Shown in pieces: positions 18,101-26,816 of a stretch of 64,000 bases of DNA. The notes beneath the pieces were generated by a model. It saw only the letters and a program-made list of their open reading frames with translations. It did not search any database and had not been told where the DNA came from. Made by a program: the position numbers and the translations under genes. Source of the stretch: Chloroflexota bacterium (GTDB taxonomy: Bacteria > Chloroflexota > Anaerolineae > Anaerolineales > Villigracilaceae); the NCBI GenBank assembly GCA_016213105.1, contig JACRBN010000005.1, positions 62,001-126,000 on the forward strand, given 5' to 3'. How positions within the stretch are numbered: position 1 is the stretch's first letter; every line of letters starts with the position of its first letter.

Positions 18101-19228
18101 AGGCGCGCCCTTCTCCACCATGCGGAACGTGGTCAGCAGGCGTTCCCACAGGTCAAGGTGTTCATCTTCCATCACAGGACGTTCCGCGCGTTTGCGCAGC
18201 GCCACAATGCTGAACTCATCTGCATACAACGATCCGCGTCCAGGCAACATGCCCCGCTGTTCGGCGAACAGCAAAAACAACATGCGGTAAATGATCGTCA
18301 GCACATCATGGAAGAACGCCTGCACGGGCGGCAGGTCGCCGATCTCAGGATAATGCACAGGCTCGGTCTGCTCGCTCATCCGCGCCAACAACCCAGGCGT
18401 GGATTGCAGGAACCCGTTGGCAAGCCGCTCGATTGCCAAACGCACATTCCCGCGCAAATCCTCGCCCACCTTCACCCCCGTCGCCTGCGAATGCTGATAG
18501 AAAAGTTCCAACGGAGTAGCGTGCTGCGTTTCAGAAGTGGAAGCGCCGCCCGTCAATTGAAATCTTGAAACGTGACACATCCGATACAACGCGCGGAACG
18601 CGGCGAAATCACGCGTCTCGAATATCCCCTCCAGATCAAACTCCACGTACCCGCGCTGCGACGTGTGATGATAATCGCGCAGCAACCGCAACCGCAGACC
18701 GTTGGTCAACAAACCCCAACGCATCTCGCGGTTCAAATTCAAATAACGCTGGAGCAGATCATGCGGCGCGAGTCCCTTGAGTCCGCGCCCCGCATTGGCT
18801 TGGCGCGCATCCAAATCCGCACCTGCCGCCACCGAATGAACGGGGATACTTGGCAGAACATTCACCGCCACAGGTCTGCCCAAATATGAAATCGAAAAAC
18901 GCAGATCCTCTTCCAACACCAGATCCGCGCGCTGATACTCCAGATCAAACTCCAACAACGTACACAGCGGACGAATCCACCGTTCACGCACCTCAGAGAT
19001 GGTCATTGCCCCGAGACCGCGCCCCACGCTATCCCAACGCTCGGTCAACAACTCCCACGCCGCCGCGATCTGCTTCTCCAACTCCCCCGCCGAAAGCGAC
19101 CGCATCCCCTGCAACCCAAACGTCTCCGCCGCCGCCGCAGGATGATTGAACGAAGCCTGCTGTATGGCTTCAACGAAATGGTGGGTAAACAGTCCGCCAG
19201 AAGGGGTGATGTGGGAGGAATTAGTCAT
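15146..19228 (-). CDS. Large N6-adenine DNA methyltransferase, Eco57I/PglX class (DrmMI-like)
   Basis: This 1360-residue protein carries SAM-binding motif I (DPAAGSGAF, about residue 548) and catalytic motif IV NPPW (about 815), marking an amino-methyltransferase of the Eco57I/type IIG class. The C-terminal 350 residues should contain target recognition and a helical tail typical of PglX/DrmMI-like enzymes. The N-terminal part resembles type IIG enzymes, but I cannot identify an intact nuclease motif, so it may only methylate. Its ATG overlaps the stop of the upstream STAND gene (ATGA), indicating translational coupling. In DISARM the methylase marks host DNA while the helicase/nuclease set restricts phage. 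The nearby DrmD-like SNF2 gene supports the same reading. Confidence 0.85.
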   Translation of the reverse strand: MTNSSHITPSGGLFTHHFVEAIQQASFNHPAAAAETFGLQGMRSLSAGELEKQIAAAWELLTERWDSVGRGLGAMTISEVRERWIRPLCTLLEFDLEYQRADLVLEEDLRFSISYLGRPVAVNVLPSIPVHSVAAGADLDARQANAGRGLKGLAPHDLLQRYLNLNREMRWGLLTNGLRLRLLRDYHHTSQRGYVEFDLEGIFETRDFAAFRALYRMCHVSRFQLTGGASTSETQHATPLELFYQHSQATGVKVGEDLRGNVRLAIERLANGFLQSTPGLLARMSEQTEPVHYPEIGDLPPVQAFFHDVLTIIYRMLFLLFAEQRGMLPGRGSLYADEFSIVALRKRAERPVMEDEHLDLWERLLTTFRMVEKGAPELGVFGYNGALFGADRTPTLNQIGEGNHAALRNDALLRAVQSLTTINRDGVLQLISYLDLSVEEIGSIYESLLDFTPRIVTGNETLRISEDSKGLNPGEFFLDARGSTRKTTGSYYTHPALVNQEVQSALVPVLMERLRAAVPAFDENQVEALSEAERKKAEAAVLGLRVLDPAAGSGAFLISAMNVLALMLARIRAGDFYPAEREIRRARRDVLAHCLYAVDYNPMAVELCKVSLWINAAVEDAPLNFLDHHIKFGNSLVGVPPLNGTARASDSPEADSAARFPNLPDEAFTPVADDDKKLARSARDDNRKARDGQLMLWQMTQVETPEDLGAWSELTQLAEDDPKAAEARYLSLLETDDFQRRKLAADLWTAAFFWSFTPDGVRAPTTQSVRQAQVDPKILPADMVQTAQKLTNRYRFFHWGLEFEDVFSQNSGFDVILGNPPWERLNLEEQQFFEALRPDIAKLSTSQRKKVIQELAESSKELFAEFLEAKRDAELEIKFSLNSGGFGYSTQSRLNTYALFVEQGRHLINNKGMLGMIVPSGIATDMPYKDLFESLISGKNLVSLFDFENRLGLFPSVDRRFKFCLLTLQTGNTVVSSIKFAFFLNSVEDLNSTERVYSLSQDDLFQINPITKTSPVFRNSTDAILAKKIYNNFPTIFDENGKPRKGWKNADFLIVFRSDSKSDLYRTRTELEQEGFSISNELNFVKDDLVYLPIYEAKQIHQFDFRYSTYSGLSQQDKDNGNAQVIENNEKDNVYLAEPRYWALDREIIGIYKNRNWVKSWTVGYRDITNATNERTAIASIMPFVGSSQPMNMFIGCDAEAALLWVCAMNSLVCDYVVRQKVGGTHLNITSCKQLPIPAPVDIPDEIKTKIINLGLELTYTSPALKGFAQELGYHGEPFKWDESRRAQVRAELDAYYARLYGLTRDELRYILDPKEVHGADFPGETFRVLKDKEERLYGEYRTSRLVLGAWDAVNGLGNG

Positions 19229-21798
19229 TGGATTAAATTATCACATTTTTCCATTTCAGTTTTTATGCCAATCCGTTCGAATGTTCCTTTGGCAGAAAGT
19301 GCATAAGTTTTTGCTGCTGAAAAATCACCTTTTCCCGCAAAGATATAAGCCAACTCAAGTTCAGCCTCTGCTATTTCTAATACAAATCCTTCCCGATTGG
19401 CTATTTCTCTAAATTGTAAAATCCACTGCTCGGCATCTTCAAGATTCCCCTTGAGACGCTCAAGTATTCCTCTTAAGTGCAAGTTCTTGCCAAAAACAGT
19501 TACCTGTTTATTTCTTCCTATTGCCAACTCGTACCCGTTTTGAACATGCGCTAGTGCAGCATCTAAGTCATTCTTGACCAACATAGCCTCTGCAAGGACA
19601 TTGTGCAATCTGGTTGCGCCGCGGAAGTCGTCTCTTTCCATCGCAATAGCTAGGGTATTTTGCAGTATATCGATAGCTTCGTCTGTTCTTCCCTGTTTCA
19701 GTAAAGCACGTCCTAAATATGTCTGCACACTAATCCATTGCCAATCTGTAACTAAATAACTGTCTGCCGATTTAATAAGAGTTATTTCTGCATCTTTATA
19801 TTTGCCTTGATATAAATTGAATCTTCCTAGCCAATGGCTAAAACGTGCTCTGGTATCGCGATGTCCACTAACTTCAGCCCAGTCAAGAATTTGTGTGGCG
19901 ATTTTTATACCTTCAGCCCAGTAACCTCGACGCCACAAAAAATGATAATAATGTCCAAAAAGCTCGACCATTAAACTGTGGTTTTCCTCATTAATTAATT
20001 TATCGATGATCGTAGAAATATTATCTTTTTCAGATTCCCATATCAGTAAAGCATCTAATCCACCTAATTTCTGTTCGTTCATAAAGCCTGTATAATACTC
20101 AAAAAGCTTACCAGTTATTTTCTTTTCTAGCTCTGAATATTGATTTATCTCGCCTCGCATGAAATAACGCGTCAAAGGAAGAATCGAAAATCGATCGTTT
20201 ACCTTGTTCACTAAAGACAGTCTTTCAAGAGTTGCCAAACCGTCTTCGCATTCAAGTTCAGGTAACTCAGTAACGTATTGTAATGATATCCTGCTAGCGC
20301 TTGCTTCAAATAAACTAAGCGCAAAAAGGATAATATATGAATTCGACTTGCGAATATTTTCAATTACTTCATAAAAACAGTATTTAGCTATATCTGATGA
20401 AGGAATGCCTAGCTTATTTAAAACACCTTCTGGGCTATGCCCCATACTTACCTGAGCAATACTCCAAACTAACGCCAAAGGTATTCCACCAGTGCGCTGA
20501 TAAAAACGGCGAATATGGTCTTTACCGAGATAAACGCCTTTTCTCTCGCACTCGTTTAAGATTAATTGCTCTCCATCATTCCATGGCATCCCGACTAAAC
20601 GAGTAGGATATGCAACATCAATTCGGTGACGGGTTGTCACAATACATTTAGTTGGCGCAGGCAATTCTCTAAGAAACGTGAGAACAGAATCATCATCTAT
20701 AGTTTCTAAATTGTCAACAATTAACAAAGTTCTTTGTTTTTTCAAGGCTTGACGGACAATTTCAGATTGTTCATCCAGGCTTGCTCTAGTAATATCTTCT
20801 CTGTGTAAAGTTATAGAAATTGCGGAATAAATATCATCCAGTGTATTTAATGTGTATGCACGAGGTTTTATTCCATCGGCGGTTAATATTGTACGTTTGG
20901 CTGATACCCAAATTATGGCTTCAAATCGCTCGTCGATTGGCAATTGGCTGTCATTGCGCAAATAGTGATTAGCAATTTCTAAAGCAAGAGTACTTTTTCC
21001 GATTCCTCCAATACCATCAATTGTTAATAAATGTGATTGGGATCTTGGATATGGTTGTAGAATGCCCAATATTTGCTCAATCTCTTTTTCGCGGCCAACA
21101 AATTTACCATAATCTGGTTGTGGAAGATTGTGAATGATAGATTGTTTAAATTCTTCTTGTGGGGTTTCTCCCGAAAGGAGCATTTCTTTCTTGCCAATTG
21201 CATCCGTCAACTGCAACAAAGCCTGTCTCACGCCTTCGTTCACTCCCACAAGCGCTTGCAACTGACCCTTCTGCAATTCCACTTGCTGCTTCATTGCCTC
21301 GGCAGTGATCTTCTGAAATTGTAGACTATATACTGGCTGTAACTCTGGCAAATGCCACAATTCCTCCACCAAACAGCGGAGCAAATACATCATCGCCTTG
21401 TTCACCCGTTCGCGGTTTTTCCTACCAGGCAGCACACTATCAAAGGTCTGCGCTACCACATCACCTTCATCTGCCAAGTATGAACCTGGGGATTTGAGCA
21501 TAGTCATCAGCGCCTGTTTCACCTCAGGATTTTTGAATAAATCTTTTTCCTGCGTTATTGTTTCGACCAACACCTCATCTTGATCGTAATATTCTTCGGA
21601 AAACCGCTTGATTGCACGATCCAATCCCTTATCGAACTGGCGCCTAAACGCCCCATCCGAGCGAAGTTGCTTCAATTTATCCGCAGTTCCATTGCTCACG
21701 AACTTTTTAGCCTGTTCGGATACAAAATCCACCAGCGCGTTCTGTGCCTGCTGTCGAAGTTCCTGCGGGATAAATTCAAGGATGTTGATCTCGATCAT
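19225..21798 (-). CDS. STAND NTPase (NB-ARC-like) with shared N-terminal domain and TPR-like C-terminus
   Basis: This 857-residue protein has an N-terminal domain (about 1-175) homologous to that of the KAP protein at 11730-15077. A STAND/NB-ARC ATPase follows with P-loop GIGGIGKST near 262-270, LLIVDNLE (Walker B) near 355, a GxPLAL-type motif (GIPLALVW) near 450, and winged-helix-like sequence. From about 600 onward are repeated helical pairs rich in A, L, Y and G, consistent with tetratricopeptide-like ligand-sensing repeats. It lies 7 bp after the SNF2 gene with SD GAGG, and overlaps the methylase start. STAND proteins oligomerise when their repeats bind a trigger, so a sensing or triggering role inside this operon is inferred. 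Canonical DISARM has no such gene. Confidence 0.8.
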   Translation of the reverse strand: MIEINILEFIPQELRQQAQNALVDFVSEQAKKFVSNGTADKLKQLRSDGAFRRQFDKGLDRAIKRFSEEYYDQDEVLVETITQEKDLFKNPEVKQALMTMLKSPGSYLADEGDVVAQTFDSVLPGRKNRERVNKAMMYLLRCLVEELWHLPELQPVYSLQFQKITAEAMKQQVELQKGQLQALVGVNEGVRQALLQLTDAIGKKEMLLSGETPQEEFKQSIIHNLPQPDYGKFVGREKEIEQILGILQPYPRSQSHLLTIDGIGGIGKSTLALEIANHYLRNDSQLPIDERFEAIIWVSAKRTILTADGIKPRAYTLNTLDDIYSAISITLHREDITRASLDEQSEIVRQALKKQRTLLIVDNLETIDDDSVLTFLRELPAPTKCIVTTRHRIDVAYPTRLVGMPWNDGEQLILNECERKGVYLGKDHIRRFYQRTGGIPLALVWSIAQVSMGHSPEGVLNKLGIPSSDIAKYCFYEVIENIRKSNSYIILFALSLFEASASRISLQYVTELPELECEDGLATLERLSLVNKVNDRFSILPLTRYFMRGEINQYSELEKKITGKLFEYYTGFMNEQKLGGLDALLIWESEKDNISTIIDKLINEENHSLMVELFGHYYHFLWRRGYWAEGIKIATQILDWAEVSGHRDTRARFSHWLGRFNLYQGKYKDAEITLIKSADSYLVTDWQWISVQTYLGRALLKQGRTDEAIDILQNTLAIAMERDDFRGATRLHNVLAEAMLVKNDLDAALAHVQNGYELAIGRNKQVTVFGKNLHLRGILERLKGNLEDAEQWILQFREIANREGFVLEIAEAELELAYIFAGKGDFSAAKTYALSAKGTFERIGIKTEMEKCDNLIQ

Positions 21799-21805
21799 GT
21801 TTTCC

Positions 21806-24652
21806 TCACGCTGTCCATAATACTTTCACCGCCAATAAATCCCACGAACCAACGGAGATTTGATCCGCACCTGCGAGCCACGGGGCTTGCCCAGCGTCCG
21901 TCAATTTTGTTTGCAAAGAACGGCGTTCTTCTATCAACGATTTTTTGCGCGCTTCGATCAGTTCGTTGGCATGTTTGTCAAGGTCTGCGCGGTTGAGCGC
22001 TTCTGTAATGACATCCTTTTGCTCCTGCATGGTCAACTTGCCAGAGACAGGTTTGGCGTGAATCAACCTGCGGGTTGTCTCTGCGTCAAAGGGCTGGTCG
22101 CCATACACGGGAATGGCAACCGTCATCAAGTCTTCCAAAATCTGCGGCGGCTGAGTCCAAACCACAAAGCGCATCAGCAAAGTATATAAGGCAGTCACTT
22201 CGGGAGCGTCTTTGGTCAGCATGACTGCTGTCCGTCCGTAGCGGGTCGAGTCTTTGGGGTCTGGCTCGAAGGCTTCGCGCTTGGTCATCTCGATCAACCT
22301 GCGCACCAAGGGGTGTCCCAGGTCAAGCCCGATCACATCCGAGCCATCTTTTTGCGGCTCGAAGGTTACACGTTCTAATTCAGTTGGCAAACCAGGCAGG
22401 CGCAGGTCAGGGTGATTGAGAATAATCCTGTACGTGCCATCGCCGTTATCGCGCGTGTCACAGCGCAGGCGGTTAAGTCCGCTCAAGACGAATTGCTTGA
22501 TCTCGTCCGCTGTGCCGATGGCATCGCTCGTAGCGCGCATCTTCTGTTCCACTTCATCCAAGGAAATGTGGTTCTGTCCGTAGAACGACTCGTCTTGAAT
22601 GCGGCTAAGCACATCATCGCTGAATGGGTCTTTGACTTCATCTGTGCTGGTGGTTATCATGGCGTCGAAAAATGAAAGTTGTTTTGCGCCCAAAGTCATG
22701 CCATGCTCACGGATCAGTTCAAGCATATTGGTCTCATCCCCGAAGAAGGGCGGCGAGAAACCATAATCTTCACGAATGCGGCGGGATTTTTCCACCAGCA
22801 CTTTCATGATCGTGGCGTCAAGCGTCTCATCCATCACCAGCGTGCGAATGGTCACAACCTTTTCGGGTTGCCCAAACCTGTCCACACGCCCGTTGCGCTG
22901 CTCCAAACGATTGGGATTCCACGGCAGTTCATAATGAATGATCTGGCTGGCGATATGCTGCAAGTTCATCCCCTCGCTGATTGCATCCGTCGCCACCAAC
23001 ACCGCCCTGCTTGCAGATTCGAATTTTTGAAAGGCTTCACGCCGTTGGGCGTCATTCAGTCCGCCGTGAATCGGAACGACGGTCACTTCCTTGTATCGGT
23101 CTGATTTTCCAATTTGTTCTTCGATGTATTCCATCGTGTCGCGGTAACGGGTAAAGACAATTACTTTAGGTTTCTTGCCAAGCAACCCCCAAAGGTGTTT
23201 CTTGAGAAAGTCTTGTAATTTAGTGTCTTTCGCTGGGGTTAAATTCTTGGCAAGAGCGGTCAAATCTTCCAACGCTTCGAGTTCGGCATTCAACGCGTCC
23301 ACTGTCCCAGGTAAAACACGCTCAGCGCGGGTGACGATTTCCTCTTCATCAAACTGTTCACCTGGGTCTTCATCCAACACGTTGGCGCGGGCAGTATCCG
23401 CAGATAAACCTGCGTCTGACTCGGTCAAGCCTGCAATCTGCTGCTCCAATGCCTCGCGGCGATTCTTCAACGAATGGCGCAACGCCTCGGGGCTGGATAA
23501 TACGCGCTTATGCAAGTGAAGCACTGTCCACGTTGCCAGAGTCTGCACGTGCAGGTTTGCATCCTTGACGTGTTCAAGAATCATCTCGCCGTAGTTTTCC
23601 ACCGCCTTGATCACTGTCTGCATTGACTCGCTGGGCTGTACGATCGCTTCCTCTTGATCGCGTGTTGGAAAAGCACGTTCGCCTGTTGTTAACCAAGCGT
23701 CCACATCCTGGCGGCGGCGTTGCACCACGTGATGTCTTGCGACCGCGCGATTGATAATCGGCGCATGAACAGATCCGCTGACTGCGCCCACATCCAGCAA
23801 GCGAAGCAGGCTGGCGAAGGTATCTGTATATCCATTATGTGGGGTTGCGGTCAACAAAAGCAGGTGTCGCACCTTTTGGGAAAACGCCAAAGACTGGGCG
23901 AGATCCCATCGATCCATACTTGTTCGTTGGTCAGGTCCACTTTGATGCGGCTTTGCAAATTGGTGGGCTTCGTCCATCACCACTACATCCCAGGGAACTT
24001 CCAGTATTTGGTTTTTGATCTCTGGCATTTTGGCATAATCCATCGAGACCACAAACACATTATGGAACTCCCACGGATTCATTCCCGCAGGCATATCCCG
24101 CTCAAGTCCGCGGCGATGTTGCCGTGAAAATAAATGTGTTTCAATATGGAAGAAACGATCGAGAGCGTCTTTCCACTGCTCGCGTAGGCTGGCTGGGCAC
24201 ACTACCAGAACGCGGCGCGCTTGTCCGCGTGCCATGAGTTCGCTGATGACGAGCCCCGCCTCGATGGTTTTTCCCAAACCAACATCGTCCGCGATCAGCA
24301 TCCGCACCCGCGGTTGTTGAAGTCCCATCACAACGGGAACAAGTTGATAAGAAACTGGAATTACCCTTGATCTTTGAAGGGAAAGCAGGGGAGCCGTACT
24401 GTGCATCATCGAGAGCCGAAATGCCCTCAACATTAATTCCTGCGCTTGGGGATACCCAACTGTGTCAGCGGATGGCGGGTTGATTTTCCCTGGCTGCGTT
24501 GTCTCGAATTCTAAATACAACCGCGCTTGTTGCTGGGCGTCATCCAAGGCAGTGACATACAACACCTTCTCTTCCTGTGCATCCACACGCCACAGGCGAC
24601 GGCGGGAGTTGATTAGTGTTCCAGGCGAAACCATCGGAATAGTGTTTGGCAT
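21806..24652 (-). CDS. drmD: SNF2-family helicase, DISARM DrmD-like
   Basis: The protein is about 948 residues from the ATG at 24652, preceded by AGGGG at suitable spacing; an ATG at 24667 is in frame but has no SD. Motifs are DDVGLGKTIEAG (motif I, about residue 125), VVMDEAHQFA (II, about 225), LLLTATPHNGY (III, about 265), and the C-terminal lobe with TDAISEGMNLQ and RNGRVDRFGQ (V-VI, about 565-615). This is the SNF2/HepA architecture of DISARM class 1 DrmD, which usually sits beside the adenine methylase. It is the first gene of an eight-gene minus-strand operon, 7 bp before the STAND gene. The symbol rests on family resemblance and neighbours rather than on a search. Confidence 0.8.
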   Translation of the reverse strand: MPNTIPMVSPGTLINSRRRLWRVDAQEEKVLYVTALDDAQQQARLYLEFETTQPGKINPPSADTVGYPQAQELMLRAFRLSMMHSTAPLLSLQRSRVIPVSYQLVPVVMGLQQPRVRMLIADDVGLGKTIEAGLVISELMARGQARRVLVVCPASLREQWKDALDRFFHIETHLFSRQHRRGLERDMPAGMNPWEFHNVFVVSMDYAKMPEIKNQILEVPWDVVVMDEAHQFAKPHQSGPDQRTSMDRWDLAQSLAFSQKVRHLLLLTATPHNGYTDTFASLLRLLDVGAVSGSVHAPIINRAVARHHVVQRRRQDVDAWLTTGERAFPTRDQEEAIVQPSESMQTVIKAVENYGEMILEHVKDANLHVQTLATWTVLHLHKRVLSSPEALRHSLKNRREALEQQIAGLTESDAGLSADTARANVLDEDPGEQFDEEEIVTRAERVLPGTVDALNAELEALEDLTALAKNLTPAKDTKLQDFLKKHLWGLLGKKPKVIVFTRYRDTMEYIEEQIGKSDRYKEVTVVPIHGGLNDAQRREAFQKFESASRAVLVATDAISEGMNLQHIASQIIHYELPWNPNRLEQRNGRVDRFGQPEKVVTIRTLVMDETLDATIMKVLVEKSRRIREDYGFSPPFFGDETNMLELIREHGMTLGAKQLSFFDAMITTSTDEVKDPFSDDVLSRIQDESFYGQNHISLDEVEQKMRATSDAIGTADEIKQFVLSGLNRLRCDTRDNGDGTYRIILNHPDLRLPGLPTELERVTFEPQKDGSDVIGLDLGHPLVRRLIEMTKREAFEPDPKDSTRYGRTAVMLTKDAPEVTALYTLLMRFVVWTQPPQILEDLMTVAIPVYGDQPFDAETTRRLIHAKPVSGKLTMQEQKDVITEALNRADLDKHANELIEARKKSLIEERRSLQTKLTDAGQAPWLAGADQISVGSWDLLAVKVLWTA

Positions 24653-24712
24653 GAGAATTCCCCTCATCTAGGTGAGCAGGATTGTTGTTTTTGAAGTGCG
24701 ACCTCGATGGTT

Positions 24713-24726
24713 TTATTATACGACCT
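24713..24726 (-). promoter_or_regulatory. Predicted promoter -10 region of the defence operon
   Basis: On the minus strand this reads AGGTCGTATAATAA, with a perfect TATAAT (24715-24720) about 60 bp before the SNF2 start. No good -35 box is visible. The same 14-mer lies upstream of the NACHT gene at 28785-28798, suggesting a shared regulatory sequence. Confidence 0.55.
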
Positions 24727-24848
24727 ATTTTTCAAATGTTATTTCCCAAAATTAGCCTATACAGCCAAGATAAAAACAGAAAAATTGTCGCACAATGGGC
24801 CTTCTGTAGAGCAAATATTCCCCTTGCAAAGGGACAGAAGCGCAAAAA

Positions 24849-25913
24849 TCAGAAAGCCCGCAAGTATTGCAGTGGGACAGGCGCGGGCTGTTTGAGCCTC
24901 TGTGCTGCGTGCAGCGCCCAATATGGATTGCGCAGCATTTCGCGCCCGAGCAAAACCAGATCGGCGCGTCCGTTGCGGATGATCTCGTCTGCCTGTTCTG
25001 GGGCGGTGATTAAACCCACTGCCGCAGTTTGAATGTCCGCGCCGTGCCGAACGGCTTCGGAGATAGGGACTTGGTAACCAGGTCCAAGCGGGATTTTGGC
25101 TTGCGCCACTCCGCCCCCGGACGAGCAATCGACCAGGTCAACGCCTTCGGCTTTGAGACGCCGCGCCAACTCCACCGAATCATCCACGCTCCAACCTCCA
25201 TCCACCCAGTCCGTGCCTGAAATGCGGACGGCCAGCGGGAGGCGCTCATCCCAGACCTCACAGACGGCGCGGACAGTCTCCAGCAGGAAGCGGATACGGT
25301 TCTCGAAACTGCCGCCATATTCATCTGTCCGCTGGTTGGAAAGGGGCGAATAGAAACTGTGGAGCAGGTAGCCGTGTGCCGCATGGATTTCGAGCCACTC
25401 GAAACCAGCAGTCAGCGCGCGCTTTGCCGCCGCCCGAAATGAATCCTGAACTCCTCGAATCTCGTCCGCGCTCAGTTCTTGCGGCGCTTCGTAATCATCG
25501 TTGAAAGTAATTGGGCTGGGAGCGACGCCCTGCCAACTGGGCAATTCGTCGGGCTGGCGCGGTTTTCCAATGTTCCACGGACGCCGCGAGCCAGCCTTCC
25601 TGCCTGCGTGGGCAATTTGAATCCCTGGCACGGCGCCACTTTCTTTGATGACGCGGGTCACGCGCGCGAGCGGCTCGATGTGTGCATCTGACCAAATGCC
25701 AACATCGTACGGCGAGATGCGCCCAATAGGGTCAATGGCGGTGGCTTCTGCGATGATCAGCCCTGCGCCGCCTGCCGCGCGGGCTCCCAGATGAGTCACC
25801 TGCCAATCATTGGAGAATCCGTCTTGATAGCTGTACATGCACATCGGCGAGACGCCAATGCGGTTGCGCAAGGTGATGTCTTTGATCGTGAGAGGTTCAA
25901 ACAGGTGGGGCAT
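24849..25913 (-). CDS. namA: NADPH-dependent flavin oxidoreductase, OYE family (NamA/YqjM-like)
   Basis: This 354-residue TIM-barrel FMN enzyme belongs to the bacterial 'thermophilic-like' old yellow enzymes. Cys25 and Tyr28 in SPMCMYS match the redox-tuning Cys and active-site Tyr of YqjM, and EIHAAHGYLLHSF carries the substrate-binding His pair near residues 175-178. NQRTDEYGGSFENR is the family signature. These enzymes reduce activated C=C bonds of enones and nitro compounds with NADPH in the cytosol, often in detoxification. The start has a TGGAG SD 6 bp upstream. It lies 30 bp downstream of the ADP-ribosylglycohydrolase gene on the same strand. A metabolic or stress role is more likely than a defence role. 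Confidence 0.9.
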   Translation of the reverse strand: MPHLFEPLTIKDITLRNRIGVSPMCMYSYQDGFSNDWQVTHLGARAAGGAGLIIAEATAIDPIGRISPYDVGIWSDAHIEPLARVTRVIKESGAVPGIQIAHAGRKAGSRRPWNIGKPRQPDELPSWQGVAPSPITFNDDYEAPQELSADEIRGVQDSFRAAAKRALTAGFEWLEIHAAHGYLLHSFYSPLSNQRTDEYGGSFENRIRFLLETVRAVCEVWDERLPLAVRISGTDWVDGGWSVDDSVELARRLKAEGVDLVDCSSGGGVAQAKIPLGPGYQVPISEAVRHGADIQTAAVGLITAPEQADEIIRNGRADLVLLGREMLRNPYWALHAAQRLKQPAPVPLQYLRAF

Positions 25914-25943
25914 GGAAGTCTCCAGTTTTGTTGAGTGATGTAT

Positions 25944-26738
25944 CTATCTCGCGTAAGTTTGAAATCTCTCCACCACATCCAATAAATCCGCTGGCAGCCG
26001 CTTGCGGACTTCAGCAACGATTTCCTCCGGCACGCCGTAATATGCCTCGGCTATGGAACCTGCGATGGCTGCCATCGTGTCCGCATCACCGCCAAGCAGA
26101 ATGGCATTGCGGAGCGCGCTCTCGAAATCGGCGGCTTCCAAAAATGCGATGATCGACTCTGGGACGGATCCAGGGGAGGTGGAGTCCCATTGATAGGTGG
26201 GTCTGATTTCATCCAGCGTTCGATGCAGGTCAAATCCAAATCGCGCCTCGATCTCTTTGCGGATTTGGTTTTTATCTGCCCCAGTCCGCGCAAGGTAAAT
26301 CGCAAGAGCAACCGATTGCGCCCCTTTGATCCCCTCGGGGTGGCTGTGTGTGACTGCCGCGGAGCGTTCCGCTTCACGCAAAACCTCCTCCCCTGTGTTG
26401 AATGCCCAAGCCACAGGGCTTACCCGCATGGCTGAACCGTTTCCAAAGCTGTTGTACGGTTCCATGCCATCATTGGCAAGCCAGCGACGAAAGAAACTAC
26501 CGTAGCCCGCTTTGGGGTACCGTCTGGCGTATTCAACGATGACTTCGCCATATCCGCGCTGGGTGAGGATGGCATCCGCCACGGCAACGGTGAGTACCGT
26601 GTCATCGGTGAAGTGCGGATTATGGGTGAACAGCACAAAGTTCGGGTCTGTGCATTTATTCCACTCGAAGCGAAAGCCGATCATATCGCCTGCAATCGTG
26701 CCGAAGAGGCAAACGGGAATGAGTGCGTTTTTTTTCAT
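25944..26738 (-). CDS. ADP-ribosylglycohydrolase family protein (DraG-like)
   Basis: The protein is about 264 residues from the ATG at 26738; a TTG at 26744 could add two residues. It has the paired metal-binding motifs of the DraG/ARH fold: FTDDTVL near residue 45 and LGGDADTMAAIAGSIAEAYYG near 215-235. These bind the two Mg ions that position ADP-ribose. The family removes ADP-ribose from proteins or cleaves related adducts. The gene lies 72 bp downstream of a NACHT gene and 30 bp before the OYE gene, all on the minus strand. A role in countering ADP-ribosylation during a host-phage conflict is possible, but DraG homologues are also common in core metabolism. Confidence 0.88.
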   Translation of the reverse strand: MKKNALIPVCLFGTIAGDMIGFRFEWNKCTDPNFVLFTHNPHFTDDTVLTVAVADAILTQRGYGEVIVEYARRYPKAGYGSFFRRWLANDGMEPYNSFGNGSAMRVSPVAWAFNTGEEVLREAERSAAVTHSHPEGIKGAQSVALAIYLARTGADKNQIRKEIEARFGFDLHRTLDEIRPTYQWDSTSPGSVPESIIAFLEAADFESALRNAILLGGDADTMAAIAGSIAEAYYGVPEEIVAEVRKRLPADLLDVVERFQTYAR

Positions 26739-26816
26739 TTTCAAGGGCTACTTCTTTACCTCGTTCTCTTTGCCAGCGATGATGGATCGTTCACTTGGCT
26801 TATTGCCTTTTCACTT

